Source: Methanosarcina sp. ERenArc_MAG2
GTDB taxonomy: Archaea; Halobacteriota; Methanosarcinia; Methanosarcinales; Methanosarcinaceae
DNA: 64,000 nt
Reading direction: 5' to 3'
Assembly: GCA_023955635.1 (NCBI GenBank)
Contig: JAMXHR010000010.1
Location: 620,001 to 684,000, forward strand
The notes below the pieces were generated by a model. The model searched no databases, was not told where the DNA came from, and saw nothing but the letters and a program-made list of their open reading frames with translations. The translations under genes and the position numbers were made by a program. Below, in pieces: positions 1 to 9,479 of the stretch (position 1 is its first letter; each line of letters opens with the position of its first letter).

Positions 1-1
1 A

Positions 2-301
2 GAACTCATACATCCTTCCGTCCACGGCAACTCAAACCAGAGCCTTGCCGAAGCCACCGTCCCTGCAGGCGGAAAAACTCTTCTTCACAAACACCACCTG
101 ACCGAAGAAATCTATCACATTACCGAAGGCAGCGGGATAATGACTCTCGGCTCTGAAGAATTTGAGGTCAAAAAAGGGGATACTGTTTGTATTTCGCCAG
201 GAACTTCGCACAGAATTCAAAACACAGGATGTACATTACTGAAAATTCTCTGCTGCTGTGCGCCGGCTTATTTGCATGAGGATGCTGAATTGCTGGAATA
301 A
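2..301 (+). CDS. cupin domain protein (5' end outside window)
   Basis: Only the last 99 codons are present, and the frame is open to the window edge. The residues form one small cupin barrel: an HKHH...E metal-binding motif (about residues 29-36), a glycine-rich turn near GSG, and a second histidine in the PGTSHRIQN stretch. These are the two conserved cupin_2 motifs, normally binding a divalent metal in mannose-6-phosphate isomerase-like proteins. The sequence ends in a Cys-rich tail (LKILCCCAPAY). The substrate cannot be told. A GC-rich hairpin lies 110 bases after the stop. Confidence 0.8.
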   Translation, partial: ELIHPSVHGNSNQSLAEATVPAGGKTLLHKHHLTEEIYHITEGSGIMTLGSEEFEVKKGDTVCISPGTSHRIQNTGCTLLKILCCCAPAYLHEDAELLE

Positions 302-410
302 GTTAAGGAATTCTCTTCACAATGTTCGTGCCCATTTATTAAGCATATTGTTTTTGAATTACTTTTTGATGCCTGGGTTTTTTAAGTTTTTTCTCTTCCC
401 CATTCTCTCA

Positions 411-428
411 CCGGCCGCAAGCGGCCGG
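411..428 (+). terminator. GC-rich hairpin, possible terminator after the cupin gene
   Basis: CCGGCCGC and GCGGCCGG form a perfect 8-bp stem with a 2-base loop, followed by a T/A-rich run. It stands out in AT-rich surroundings, between the cupin and the next gene. It could equally act as an mRNA 3'-end stem. Confidence 0.5.
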
Positions 429-547
429 CCTTTAATTAATTGACAAAAAAATGATTTTTTCTTCAGGTTTCTTATTTAGAACCAGGATTCTAATTTGATT
501 GAGGTCAAAGACTTTTAGTGATTGGTGACTGTATTAATAACGGTAAT

Positions 548-1255
548 ATGAAAGTTATAACTTGGAACTGTAATATGGCTTTCCGAAAGAAATACGAACA
601 AATTCTTCCTTATGATCCTGATTTATTAATAGTTCCAGAATGCGAGCATCCAGACAAATTCAACAATAAGTTTTATGACAATGTTTTATGGATAGGCGAT
701 AACAGAAATAAAGGTTTAGCTGTTTTTAGTTTCAATGATTTTGAAATTACAACCCACGAGTCCTATTGTAATAATTATAAATATGTCCTTCCTGTCAAAG
801 TGACCGATAATGAAGCAATAAATCTTGTTGCTATTTGGTCACAGAACAATAAAGAAGATCCAAGAAGAAGATACATTGGAGAAATTTGGCAGTCATTGAA
901 TTATTATAAAGACATGTTCAAGTCTCCAACAATTATTGCAGGTGATTTCAACTGGAATGTTATCTGGGATAAGGAGAACCCTAATTATCCTCTTCATGGG
1001 ACACTTACTGATGTAATCAATCTGTTAAAACAATTTGAAATATTCAGTATATATCATACCTTTACAAATGTAAAGTTCGGGATTGAAGGGGAACCAACAC
1101 TATATTTTAGGAAAAACAGAAAGACTCCTTATCATATCGATTATATCTTTGCACCTGTTGATATTATTAATAGTGGAAAATCATTTTTTATTGGCAAATA
1201 TGAAGATTGGATCTCCCTGAGCGATCATATGCCTTTAATAGCAGAATTAGAGTGA
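548..1255 (+). CDS. endonuclease/exonuclease/phosphatase-fold protein
   Basis: A 235-residue protein. It opens with the EEP signature MKVITWNCN (Asn of motif I), then VPECE (catalytic Glu), AGDFNWN (metal/phosphate-binding Asp and Asn near residue 130), and ends with LSDHMPL, the terminal Asp-His pair. These are the active-site positions of the exonuclease III / DNase I fold, so a Mg2+-dependent phosphodiesterase is expected. A GTG at 518 is in frame, but ATG 548 fits because the family starts directly with the first beta strand. The gene is AT-rich and stands alone beside repeat-rich DNA. Substrate unknown. Confidence 0.75.
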   Translation: MKVITWNCNMAFRKKYEQILPYDPDLLIVPECEHPDKFNNKFYDNVLWIGDNRNKGLAVFSFNDFEITTHESYCNNYKYVLPVKVTDNEAINLVAIWSQNNKEDPRRRYIGEIWQSLNYYKDMFKSPTIIAGDFNWNVIWDKENPNYPLHGTLTDVINLLKQFEIFSIYHTFTNVKFGIEGEPTLYFRKNRKTPYHIDYIFAPVDIINSGKSFFIGKYEDWISLSDHMPLIAELE

Positions 1256-1767
1256 ACTACTCACGTCTTGGAGTTTTTATAGTTAACTCTTTTATTATCT
1301 TCTTATTATCTGTCCTCTCTTTTTTTACTGGAAGACCGCTCTCCTGTGTCGAGTGTGATATGAATGATCCAGTATGGAGAATAAGGTTTTACGGGTTAGA
1401 AAGATCCCGAATTTAGTTCTCTTGACCGAAAATAACTGCTATAGCCATAAATTAGTCCTCTTGAGCGAAGCGAAAAGGACCCCGTGCTCCCGAAGCGGAA
1501 CTCGGGAAGCGGAACTCGGGAAGCGGAACTCGGGAAGCCGAAACTCGGGCGGGACAGGAAAGGTCAGAATACGCTGGTAAGGTTTCTCGTCTTGTTTGTG
1601 TTTCTATTTATTTTTTACTTGCTCTTATGTGTTTTGCGTTTGTTTTGCGTTTGTTTTTCAATCCTTTTCCTCATATCACTCGCCCCTCAATTCTCTCTTT
1701 TGCAACTTCAAGGACTGATCAGATCATTTTTCACAATTTTAGCCCTTTCGCAGGCTGTCTAATATTG
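1256..1767. other. gene-poor stretch
   Basis: I find no convincing gene here. It is T-rich and holds the short GC-rich tandem repeat listed separately. The reading frames present are short and of low complexity. Confidence 0.5.
1490..1550. repeat. 14-bp GC-rich tandem repeat
   Basis: About four copies of a unit close to GAAGCGGAACTCGG; the last is degenerate (GAAGCCGAAACTCGG). Far more GC-rich than its surroundings. Confidence 0.7.
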
Positions 1768-1956
1768 AGGCTCTCAAATTAGAATTTTGATTTAAAAACT
1801 TATCTTCTTTTTCATAATCTGTGGACGTATTTTCTTAGATTGGATTGCTAATAAGATAGCATAGAACTGGTTGGAGATAAGAATACACATCGGAGATCTT
1901 CATAAAGAACGATTGTCAAATTAGATCTGGATTTTTTAGAGCTAATTTGATAACCT
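1768..1956. repeat. MITE-like element, copy A
   Basis: About 190 bp, nearly identical to 2861-3053 in the same orientation. The left end is AGGCTCTCAAATTAG and the right end is CTAATTTGATAACCT; they are inverted repeats matching at 13 of 15 positions. No coding frame inside. These are the marks of a non-autonomous transposable element. The two copies bracket two tiny ORFs. Confidence 0.7.
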
Positions 1957-2092
1957 CTTTATACGTTTATCATTTATCGGTTGGTACTTATAGAATATTG
2001 AATTTATATTACTGTAAAACAGATAATTTAATATAAGTTTTATTTTTTTGTTTTCTATCTTCCTAACCAAAAAGTAGAGAAGAGACATTAAC

Positions 2093-2296
2093 ATGCAATG
2101 TAACTACATCGGCAAAATCGACACCGAAGAATTAAAAGAATGTATGGCTGGCCCAGGTTACTATGAACCAAATGAAGACGAAAAAACAGCTATTGTATTG
2201 GATATAATTTTTTAACCTCAAGGAATGTCACACAAATATGACAATGGTCCAAAAGGAGTAGTCCATTGGGTTGGCGATTCCGTTAGATTTGATTAA
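2093..2296 (+). pseudogene. 66-codon small ORF with one in-frame stop
   Basis: ATG 2093 opens a frame of 40 codons rich in acidic residues (KIDTEELKECM...). It stops at TAA 2213-2215 and continues in the same frame for 26 more codons (GPKGVVHWVGDSVRFD) to TAA 2294. A TATA-like AT-rich stretch lies upstream. I do not recognise the family. The stop follows a T6 run, so nonsense decay and a sequencing error are both possible. It lies between the two MITE-like copies. Confidence 0.35.
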
Positions 2297-2544
2297 AATA
2301 ATTCCTTTTGTGTGGCTTCATTATATGATTTCATGTTAGTTGAATCTTTGATTTTGTTAATTTACTCTTCTTTTAGATAAGTTAAAATATGAGGAACTTA
2401 AGTAATATCTCAGGAGTATCTCTCGAATTGTTGTAATTAATTTCCTTTTATATTTTACTTTAATACGCCTGTCAATTTACTAACTATGCAATTAATTCTA
2501 CCCATACGAAACAGCGAAGAGCCATTAACCTCATTGTTACAACC

Positions 2545-2688
2545 ATGACGAAACAAAAACCTAACAACAATGGAAACACTGAAAGCAAGACAAATGCCCT
2601 CATAGAAATTACTAAATTACTTCTCATAATCTTCATCGTATGCGTAGCAATCGCCGCCATATTTGCTTTCATAGTCACTGCCACATAA
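2545..2688 (+). CDS. 47-residue single-span membrane peptide
   Basis: ATG 2545 to TAA 2686-2688. About 22 polar residues (MTKQKPNNNGN...) are followed by a strongly hydrophobic helix (LLLIIFIVCVAIAAIFAFIV) and a three-residue tail. This is a clean single transmembrane segment with the polar part outside the helix. No family recognised and no strong ribosome binding site seen. It is the second small ORF in the cassette between the MITE-like repeats. Coding status rests only on composition. Confidence 0.35.
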   Translation: MTKQKPNNNGNTESKTNALIEITKLLLIIFIVCVAIAAIFAFIVTAT

Positions 2689-2860
2689 ACGATTTCCAAA
2701 ACAGTATGTTTGCAAAAATTTGGAAACAATTCTTATTCTCTCTGTCCAGTTCCCTTATAACTGACAACTTACAGGAAGTTAAGGTCAAAAATACAAAGAT
2801 GAATATCAACCAGCTAATAGGCACGGCCAAGTTGATCTATAACTGGGATTACACAGTTTG

Positions 2861-3053
2861 AGGCTCTCAAATTAGAATTTTGATTTAAAAACTTATCTTC
2901 TTTTTCATTATCCGTGGACGTATCTATTTTTTGAGATTGGATTGCTAATAAGATAGCATAGAACTGGTTGGAGATAAGGATACACATCGGAGATCTTCAT
3001 AAAGAACGATTGTCAAATTAGATCTGGATTTTTTAGAGCTAATTTGATAACCT
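2861..3053. repeat. MITE-like element, copy B
   Basis: Second copy of the 190-bp element at 1768-1956, same orientation, differing by a few substitutions and a 4-base insertion. Same terminal inverted repeats. It ends 14 bases before the target duplication of the composite transposon. Confidence 0.7.
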
Positions 3054-3087
3054 TAATATTCTCCTTGAACTTATTGGTCGTCTGGTT

Positions 3088-3753
3088 TTATACGGTTGAT
3101 GTTTTGAAACATCTGAATCTGAGCAACTCTTTTAAAGTCCATTTTGATTGAGTGATTCCCGCTTCTCTTGTAGGTGTATTTTTACGTTTAAAACAGTTTT
3201 CATCCTGATATGTTAACCCACCATGTTCTCGACAGAAATTAAAATACGTGCAGTACAGAATCATTCGATTTATTAAGTACTCTATTTTCTTCGAGAATCC
3301 TATTGTCTTTCTTGAGATCCTGTTGTTGTCCTGTCTGAATGTCAGATTTTGCCTTTCGAGTAAACTTGTAGATATCTCAGTTTCTTCAATGTCTTTTCCA
3401 AATATAATCTTCTTAACAATCTTCTTTAATTTTCCTCCCTTCCTGTTTTTGATTACCTGAGCAAAGTTCAGGTAATCAGATGGAACACGTTTTGGATTCT
3501 TTGGCCTTCCTCTCTTACCTGTTCTAGGAAACTCTATTATTTCTCCAAATTGTTTCAGAAGAGCTTTCCCATAAAATTCCAAACCATCAGAGACAAAAAG
3601 AGGCAATGGTTCTGAAAGACGTCTAGCCGTTAATTTAACTAATTCATCCGCAACATACTGTTTTCTCGGACCAATGACAAAAGCAACTATTAACCTATAA
3701 CTTGGTGCAAAAGCTACCCACATCCACGGTCCATCATCTTCATAATTTTCCAT
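3088..3753 (-). CDS. IS1-like transposase, catalytic part (second ORF)
   Basis: 221 residues. It holds the core after the first Asp of the DDE triad: WMWVAFAPSYR, then FVSDGLEFY with the second Asp, a basic linker, and a C-terminal region with the ERQNLTFRQDNNR and FCREHGGL stretches of InsB-like proteins. It is joined to the upstream ORF through a T7 run on the plus strand (A7 in the mRNA) at 3765-3771. The last residues of the upstream ORF include DEIW, the first catalytic Asp, so only a fusion of the two frames gives a complete enzyme. The same arrangement is in copy 2. Confidence 0.85.
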   Translation of the reverse strand: MENYEDDGPWMWVAFAPSYRLIVAFVIGPRKQYVADELVKLTARRLSEPLPLFVSDGLEFYGKALLKQFGEIIEFPRTGKRGRPKNPKRVPSDYLNFAQVIKNRKGGKLKKIVKKIIFGKDIEETEISTSLLERQNLTFRQDNNRISRKTIGFSKKIEYLINRMILYCTYFNFCREHGGLTYQDENCFKRKNTPTREAGITQSKWTLKELLRFRCFKTSTV

Positions 3754-3754
3754 T

Positions 3755-4183
3755 CTAGGGACGATTTTTTTGGACTATTACCCATATCTCATCCATTTCT
3801 ATCTTGGGTACTTTCAGGCCTTTCATAAAGACCTCATTAACCTTATTGCAGGATTCTGCTGCACGATCTAACCATCTACGTACAGTTGCTGGCTTTATAT
3901 CCAATACATCTGCAATACCCTCTTCACTCATCCCTTTCATGGACATTTTTAAAGCTAATTCAATAACATGTTCTTCTTTACGGAGATCATAATAGAAAGT
4001 GCCTGTATGGTCATTGAATACTTTGCCACAGTTCCGACAGATGTATTTTCTAACTTTTTCTCCACGACTCACAGATGTTCCATTTCCGACAACGTTGTCC
4101 TTACCTTTAAGGCCATAAAATTCACATGAATCATTTGGACAAGCGACGTCAGTAAATTGTGGTTTTGGACCTCGTTTTCCCAT
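3755..4183 (-). CDS. IS1-like transposase, zinc-ribbon and HTH part (first ORF)
   Basis: Starting at the Met of MGKRGPKPQF, about 142 residues. A zinc ribbon is formed by CPNDSC...CRNCGK. An HTH follows (MSEEGIADVLDIKPATVRRWLDRA), and the frame ends just after the DEIW first catalytic Asp. An upstream in-frame start adds 12 hydrophobic residues and is less likely. It binds the element ends. Reading on into the catalytic ORF needs one base dropped at the A7 run (or a +1 shift), giving a 364-residue fusion. Confidence 0.8.
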   Translation of the reverse strand: MGKRGPKPQFTDVACPNDSCEFYGLKGKDNVVGNGTSVSRGEKVRKYICRNCGKVFNDHTGTFYYDLRKEEHVIELALKMSMKGMSEEGIADVLDIKPATVRRWLDRAAESCNKVNEVFMKGLKVPKIEMDEIWVIVQKNRP

Positions 4184-4366
4184 AAATAGTATTATAATAT
4201 TTGTATTATATAATATCAACCCAATGAAAATAGACGACCACCAATTTTAATATTGAATCAAACAAATGAGAAAATGTTTTACCCAGTCTTATTTCATCTA
4301 CAAAGTAATATTCTTTTTGTTAAAGCTATGGATTATTTTCAACAAGAAAACAAAATCTGTATAGCA

Positions 4367-4403
4367 GTTTCAATCCTTATTCTAGTGGAAATTACCGCTC
4401 GAC
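4367..4403. CRISPR. solitary CRISPR-like repeat
   Basis: A 37-base stretch beginning GTTTCAATCCTT and ending GCTCGAC, with TAGTGGA in the middle. It resembles, from memory, the 37-base repeats of Methanosarcina type I-B/III arrays, which start GTTTCAATCCTTGTTTTAGTGG on this strand. Only one copy is present and no cas genes are in the window, so it is at most an orphan or terminal repeat carried by the composite transposon. Confidence 0.35.
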
Positions 4404-4574
4404 AGGGTCGTTTTCCCTTATTTTCAGCAAATTCTCAGATAACTTCAACTCTAAAAAACAGTATGAAGCAGCTATATTAAGCGGCTATTTTTTGTTTGAG
4501 CGGCATAATTTTAAAAAACCTGCTGATTACATAAATTTTTCCGCTGTTTACAAGAACGTTTTTTATTGTCCGGT

Positions 4575-4770
4575 TTAGAGTTCCCAATTTTCTACAAAAC
4601 CTAACTTTTCATAAAAATTAAATTTCCATACTATCAAAATTTCCATGGCCATGTCCGTATAGCTTTATTTCATCAACCCATGCATCTGCTTTTGTTTCGT
4701 TGCTTCCGGGATAAGTCATTGTATTACGAATCATGTGAAAACGGTCGATGGTTTCATGTTTTATTTCTAA
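4575..4770 (-). pseudogene. two short gene remnants in the transposon cargo
   Basis: On the minus strand one frame ends FYEKLGFVENWEL-stop at 4575, the typical last strand of a GNAT acetyltransferase. An overlapping frame ends at 4618 after about 50 residues containing ADAWVDEIKLYGHGHG, which I do not recognise. Neither has a start. They look like junction debris from earlier rearrangements. Confidence 0.35.
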
Positions 4771-5326
4771 TGTCCGGCGGAGATAAATTCGTTTTTCAGC
4801 AGGCTATACACCTCAATATCGGTGAAGCGGTTCCCGGTTAGCAGTTCTCCGTCCCGTTCGATGCCTTCAAAATGGAATCCGAGGCGTTGAGGTATTCTTT
4901 TGCTGGGGAAGTTCCCTACCGCACATCTAATTTGAACCCGGTTGATATTCATTTCTTCAAAGGCAAAACTCATCACGGCCGTAACTGAACTGGTGACGAT
5001 ACCTTTTTTTGGCACGGTTCCGAAAGCCAGTACCCGATTTCCGCTTTACGGTTCAGTTTGTCGGTATTCTTGAAGCCGATCAACCCGGCAAAATCACCCT
5101 TATACCGGATTACAAAATCCATTTTTTCGGCAGGGGCAGCAAGTACCGAACGGATATAATTCTCCGAGTCCGACACATCTCTGGTAGACGCAACAAACGG
5201 CCGCCATTTACCCAGGTAACCCCGCTGCCTGTCGATGATAGTGAACATCTCGACGGCATCCGAAAGTTCCAGTTGTTTAAGCCGGATATCTTCCGTTACA
5301 ATGATGGTTTTTACAGTTTCTTCCAT
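4767..5326 (-). pseudogene. GNAT acetyltransferase, RimL-like (frameshifted)
   Basis: The N-terminal half (from ATG 5326) reads IRLKQLELSDA...FVIRYKGDFAGLIGF and runs to AEIGYWLSEPCQKK. The C-terminal half continues one frame away as GIVTSSVTAVMSFAFEEMNINRVQIR...RIPQRLGFHFEGI. Together they match the order of a ribosomal-protein N-acetyltransferase-like GNAT fold, including the acetyl-CoA loop and the RLGF motif. The break is at the T7 run 5004-5010; one extra base gives 186 residues, the usual length. It is the main cargo of the composite transposon. It could be real decay or one of the many one-base gaps in this window. Confidence 0.75.
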
Positions 5327-5378
5327 GATTCTTTTTTAGTATGTTGTTCCGTAAGAAAAATGTTTTGGTCGTCTGGTT

Positions 5379-6044
5379 TTATACGGTTGATGTTTTGAAA
5401 CATCTGAATCTGAGCAACTCTTTTAAAGTCCATTTTGATTGAGTGATTCCCGCTTCTCTTGTAGGTGTATTTTTACGTTTAAAACAGTTTTCATCCTGAT
5501 ATGTTAACCCACCATGTTCTCGACAGAAATTAAAATACGTGCAGTACAGAATCATTCGATTTATTAAGTACTCTATTTTCTTCGAGAATCCTATTGTCTT
5601 TCTTGAGATCCTGTTGTTGTCCTGTCTGAATGTCAGATTTTGCCTTTCGAGTAAACTTGTAGATATCTCAGTTTCTTCAATGTCTTTTCCAAATATAATC
5701 TTCTTAACAATCTTCTTTAATTTTCCTCCCTTCCTGTTTTTGATTACCTGAGCAAAGTTCAGGTAATCAGATGGAACACGTTTTGGATTCTTTGGCCTTC
5801 CTCTCTTACCTGTTCTAGGAAACTCTATTATTTCTCCAAATTGTTTCAGAAGAGCTTTCCCATAAAATTCCAAACCATCAGAGACAAAAAGAGGCAATGG
5901 TTCTGAAAGACGTCTAGCCGTTAATTTAACTAATTCATCCGCAACATACTGTTTTCTCGGACCAATGACAAAAGCAACTATTAACCTATAACTTGGTGCA
6001 AAAGCTACCCACATCCACGGTCCATCATCTTCATAATTTTCCAT
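5379..6044 (-). CDS. IS1-like transposase, catalytic part (copy 2)
   Basis: Same 221-residue sequence as the ORF at 3088-3753. Preceded by the same T7 run (6056-6062) that separates it from the DNA-binding ORF. Confidence 0.85.
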   Translation of the reverse strand: MENYEDDGPWMWVAFAPSYRLIVAFVIGPRKQYVADELVKLTARRLSEPLPLFVSDGLEFYGKALLKQFGEIIEFPRTGKRGRPKNPKRVPSDYLNFAQVIKNRKGGKLKKIVKKIIFGKDIEETEISTSLLERQNLTFRQDNNRISRKTIGFSKKIEYLINRMILYCTYFNFCREHGGLTYQDENCFKRKNTPTREAGITQSKWTLKELLRFRCFKTSTV

Positions 6045-6045
6045 T

Positions 6046-6474
6046 CTAGGGACGATTTTTTTGGACTATTACCCATATCTCATCCATTTCTATCTTGGGT
6101 ACTTTCAGGCCTTTCATAAAGACCTCATTAACCTTATTGCAGGATTCTGCTGCACGATCTAACCATCTACGTACAGTTGCTGGCTTTATATCCAATACAT
6201 CTGCAATACCCTCTTCACTCATCCCTTTCATGGACATTTTTAAAGCTAATTCAATAACACGTTCTTCTTTACGGAGATCATAATAGAAAGTGCCTGTATG
6301 GTCATTGAATACTTTGCCACAGTTCCGACAGATGTATTTTCTAACTTTTTCTCCACGACTCACAGATGTTCCATTTCCGACAACGTTGTCCTTACCTTTA
6401 AGGCCATAAAATTCACATGAATCATTTGGACAAGCGACGTCAGTAAATTGTGGTTTTGGACCTCGTTTTCCCAT
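6046..6474 (-). CDS. IS1-like transposase, DNA-binding part (copy 2)
   Basis: Same zinc-ribbon plus HTH ORF as at 3755-4183, with one His-to-Arg change (KEERVIEL here). It ends after DEIW just past the A7 run. Confidence 0.8.
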   Translation of the reverse strand: MGKRGPKPQFTDVACPNDSCEFYGLKGKDNVVGNGTSVSRGEKVRKYICRNCGKVFNDHTGTFYYDLRKEERVIELALKMSMKGMSEEGIADVLDIKPATVRRWLDRAAESCNKVNEVFMKGLKVPKIEMDEIWVIVQKNRP

Positions 6475-6721
6475 AAATAGTATTATAATATTTGTATTAT
6501 ATAATATCAACCCAATGAAAATAGACGACCAACTTATTCCGGAATTCTTTTATATTAATTTGTCATCTATATTCAGTAATATTATTCTAAGTATTACACA
6601 TTTGCCGTAATAATAATTCTGGATCTTTATAATTCTCAAGGAAAAAATTCATAACAAATATTTGCTGGAACTCAGAAATATATATTTCTCATTTTTATAT
6701 ATATCATTATGCATTTTACGT

Positions 6722-6733
6722 AAATTTATATAT
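6722..6733 (+). promoter_or_regulatory. TATA-like promoter element for pta-ackA
   Basis: AAATTTATATAT lies about 50 bases before the pta start, in the position and composition of an archaeal TATA box. A second A/T block around 6680-6710 could be an alternative. Confidence 0.4.
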
Positions 6734-6747
6734 CAAGACCCAGCTAA

Positions 6748-7785
<1,038 letters not shown>

Positions 7786-7917
7786 TCTTAAACGTTTCAA
7801 TACTTACGAACGTTTTAGAAAGCTTTTTATCAACTTTTATACATAATATATACATAATATATTCTACCGGAAACTGTGAATGTGACTTGAAAGCAATTTA
7901 TTGAATGGGGTTTACAC

Positions 7918-9144
7918 ATGAAAGTACTGGTAATAAACGCAGGAAGCTCGTCTCTCAAATATCAGTTAATTGATATGAGCAATGAATCCGCCCTTGCAGT
8001 AGGTCTCTGCGAGCGGATAGGAATCGATAACTCGATCATTACTCAGAAAAGATTCGATGGTAAGAAGCTGGAAAAGCAGACTGACCTGCCGACCCACAAG
8101 ACAGCTCTTGAAGAAGTTGTCAAGGCCCTTATCGACCCGGAATTCGGCGTCATCAAAGATATGGCCGAAATCAATGCAGTCGGGCACAGGGTTGTGCACG
8201 GTGGAGAAAAATTCACTACCTCTGCTTTAATTGATGAGGGTGTGGAAAAGGCTATCACGGACTGCTTTGAACTGGCTCCCCTTCACAACCCTCCAAATAT
8301 GATGGGAATCTCCGCCTGCGCCGAAATCATGCCTAGCACACCAATGGTTGCTGTATTTGATACTGCATTCCATCAGACAATGCCGGCATATGCCTACATG
8401 TATGCTCTGCCATATGAGCTGTATGAAAAGCATGGGATAAGAAAATACGGTTTCCACGGCACCTCTCACAAATATGTTGCCGAAAGGGCTGCCCTTATGC
8501 TCGGAAAGCCTGAAGAGGAAACCAAACTTATCACCTGTCACCTTGGAAACGGTTCAAGCATTGCAGCTGTGAAAGGCGGAAAGTCTGTTGAGACCAGCAT
8601 GGGCTTCACCCCACTCGAAGGGCTTGCAATGGGCACCAGATGCGGTTCCATTGATCCGGCAGTCGTTCCCTTCATTATGGAGAAAGAAGGCCTTACATCC
8701 AGGGAAATTGACACTCTGATGAACAAAAAGTCTGGTGTGCTTGGAGTTTCCGGGCTCAGCAATGACTTCAGAGACCTCGATGAAGCAGCTTCCCAGGGCA
8801 ACAGGAGAGCAGAACTTGCTCTTGAAGTCTTTGCATATAAAGTCAAGAAATACATAGGTGAGTATTCAGCCGTGCTCAATGGTGTGGATGCAGTAGTCTT
8901 CACCGCAGGCATCGGAGAAAACAGCGCAAGCATAAGAAAGAGAATTCTTACCGGTCTTGACGGCATAGGCATAAAGATCGATGACGAAAAGAACAAGATA
9001 AGAGGTCAGGAAATCGACATCAGCACTCCGGATGCGAAAATAAGAGTTTTTGTCATCCCAACCAATGAGGAACTTGCCATTGCAAGGGAAACAAAAGACA
9101 TTGTTGAGACAGAGATTAAATTACGCAGTTCTATCCCTGTCTGA
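7918..9144 (+). CDS. ackA: acetate kinase
   Basis: 408 residues, exactly the usual length for Methanosarcina acetate kinase. It phosphorylates acetate with ATP, the first step of acetoclastic methanogenesis. Signatures include [15 protein letters not shown] (N-terminal phosphate-binding loop), GHRVVHGGE with the catalytic Arg, FDTAFH (catalytic Asp), [27 protein letters not shown] and [13 protein letters not shown] at the ATP site. The start is ATG 7918 with a G-rich stretch 8-12 bases upstream. It shares its transcript with pta. Confidence 0.98.
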   Translation: MKVLVINAGSSSLKYQLIDMSNESALAVGLCERIGIDNSIITQKRFDGKKLEKQTDLPTHKTALEEVVKALIDPEFGVIKDMAEINAVGHRVVHGGEKFTTSALIDEGVEKAITDCFELAPLHNPPNMMGISACAEIMPSTPMVAVFDTAFHQTMPAYAYMYALPYELYEKHGIRKYGFHGTSHKYVAERAALMLGKPEEETKLITCHLGNGSSIAAVKGGKSVETSMGFTPLEGLAMGTRCGSIDPAVVPFIMEKEGLTSREIDTLMNKKSGVLGVSGLSNDFRDLDEAASQGNRRAELALEVFAYKVKKYIGEYSAVLNGVDAVVFTAGIGENSASIRKRILTGLDGIGIKIDDEKNKIRGQEIDISTPDAKIRVFVIPTNEELAIARETKDIVETEIKLRSSIPV

Positions 9145-9146
9145 TA

Positions 9147-9176
9147 GTAAAGGAGATTTCTCCTTTACCTTTTTCT
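9147..9176 (+). terminator. terminator after ackA
   Basis: GTAAAGGAGA and TCTCCTTTAC form a perfect 10-bp stem with a TT loop, followed by CTTTTTCT. It lies three bases after the ackA stop. Confidence 0.8.
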
Positions 9177-9479
9177 ATTTATATTCTTAAGCTCAAACAG
9201 TGCCCTTTTGTTGAAATTATCTTTGCTGTTAAGAATTCCTTTTTTACTATTCGTTTTTCTGTTTTTTTCAGGCTATTTTTTGTTTTAACTTCACTGGACT
9301 TCTCAGTTTTTCAAAATGTTATCTAAAACATTTTTTCAGAATCATTTGGCTGTGGTTTCAGAATTCTGAAACGTCTCGAAAGCAGGTCATAGTAAAAATA
9401 TAACATTTGTTTCGTACATAATAGAGGTAGTAAATGAGGTGGTAGTACGATCCAGGAACGGAAAATATTCATACTTGCT

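Larger units (their letters stand above)
3076..4239 (-). mobile_element. IS1-like element, copy 1
   Basis: 1164 bp with terminal inverted repeats beginning GGTCGTCT. Two reading frames on the minus strand together give a zinc-ribbon/HTH part and a DDE catalytic part. It differs from copy 2 by one noticed base, which changes His to Arg in the first ORF. Confidence 0.85.
3076..6530. mobile_element. composite transposon of two IS1-like elements
   Basis: Two IS copies in the same orientation (3076-4239 and 5367-6530) enclose about 1.1 kb. The outer ends are GGTCGTCT and AGACGACC. The flanking 8 bp AACTTATT is present at 3068-3075 and again at 6531-6538. Neither single copy has a matching duplication on its two own sides. 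The whole 3.45-kb block therefore inserted as one unit. The cargo is a frameshifted acetyltransferase gene, further gene remnants and a lone CRISPR-like repeat. Confidence 0.85.
5367..6530 (-). mobile_element. IS1-like element, copy 2
   Basis: 1164 bp, virtually identical to 3076-4239, with the same ends. Its right flank carries the AACTTATT duplication shared with the left flank of copy 1. High identity between the copies implies recent activity or gene conversion. Confidence 0.85.

Noticed and set aside
1207..1762. Several short plus-strand frames after the EEP gene
   Set aside because: They depend on the 14-bp tandem repeat or T-rich runs and lack start signals.
4253..4480. Open frame of 75 codons within the transposon cargo
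   Set aside because: No ribosome binding site, odd composition, and it overlaps the CRISPR-like repeat; probably chance.
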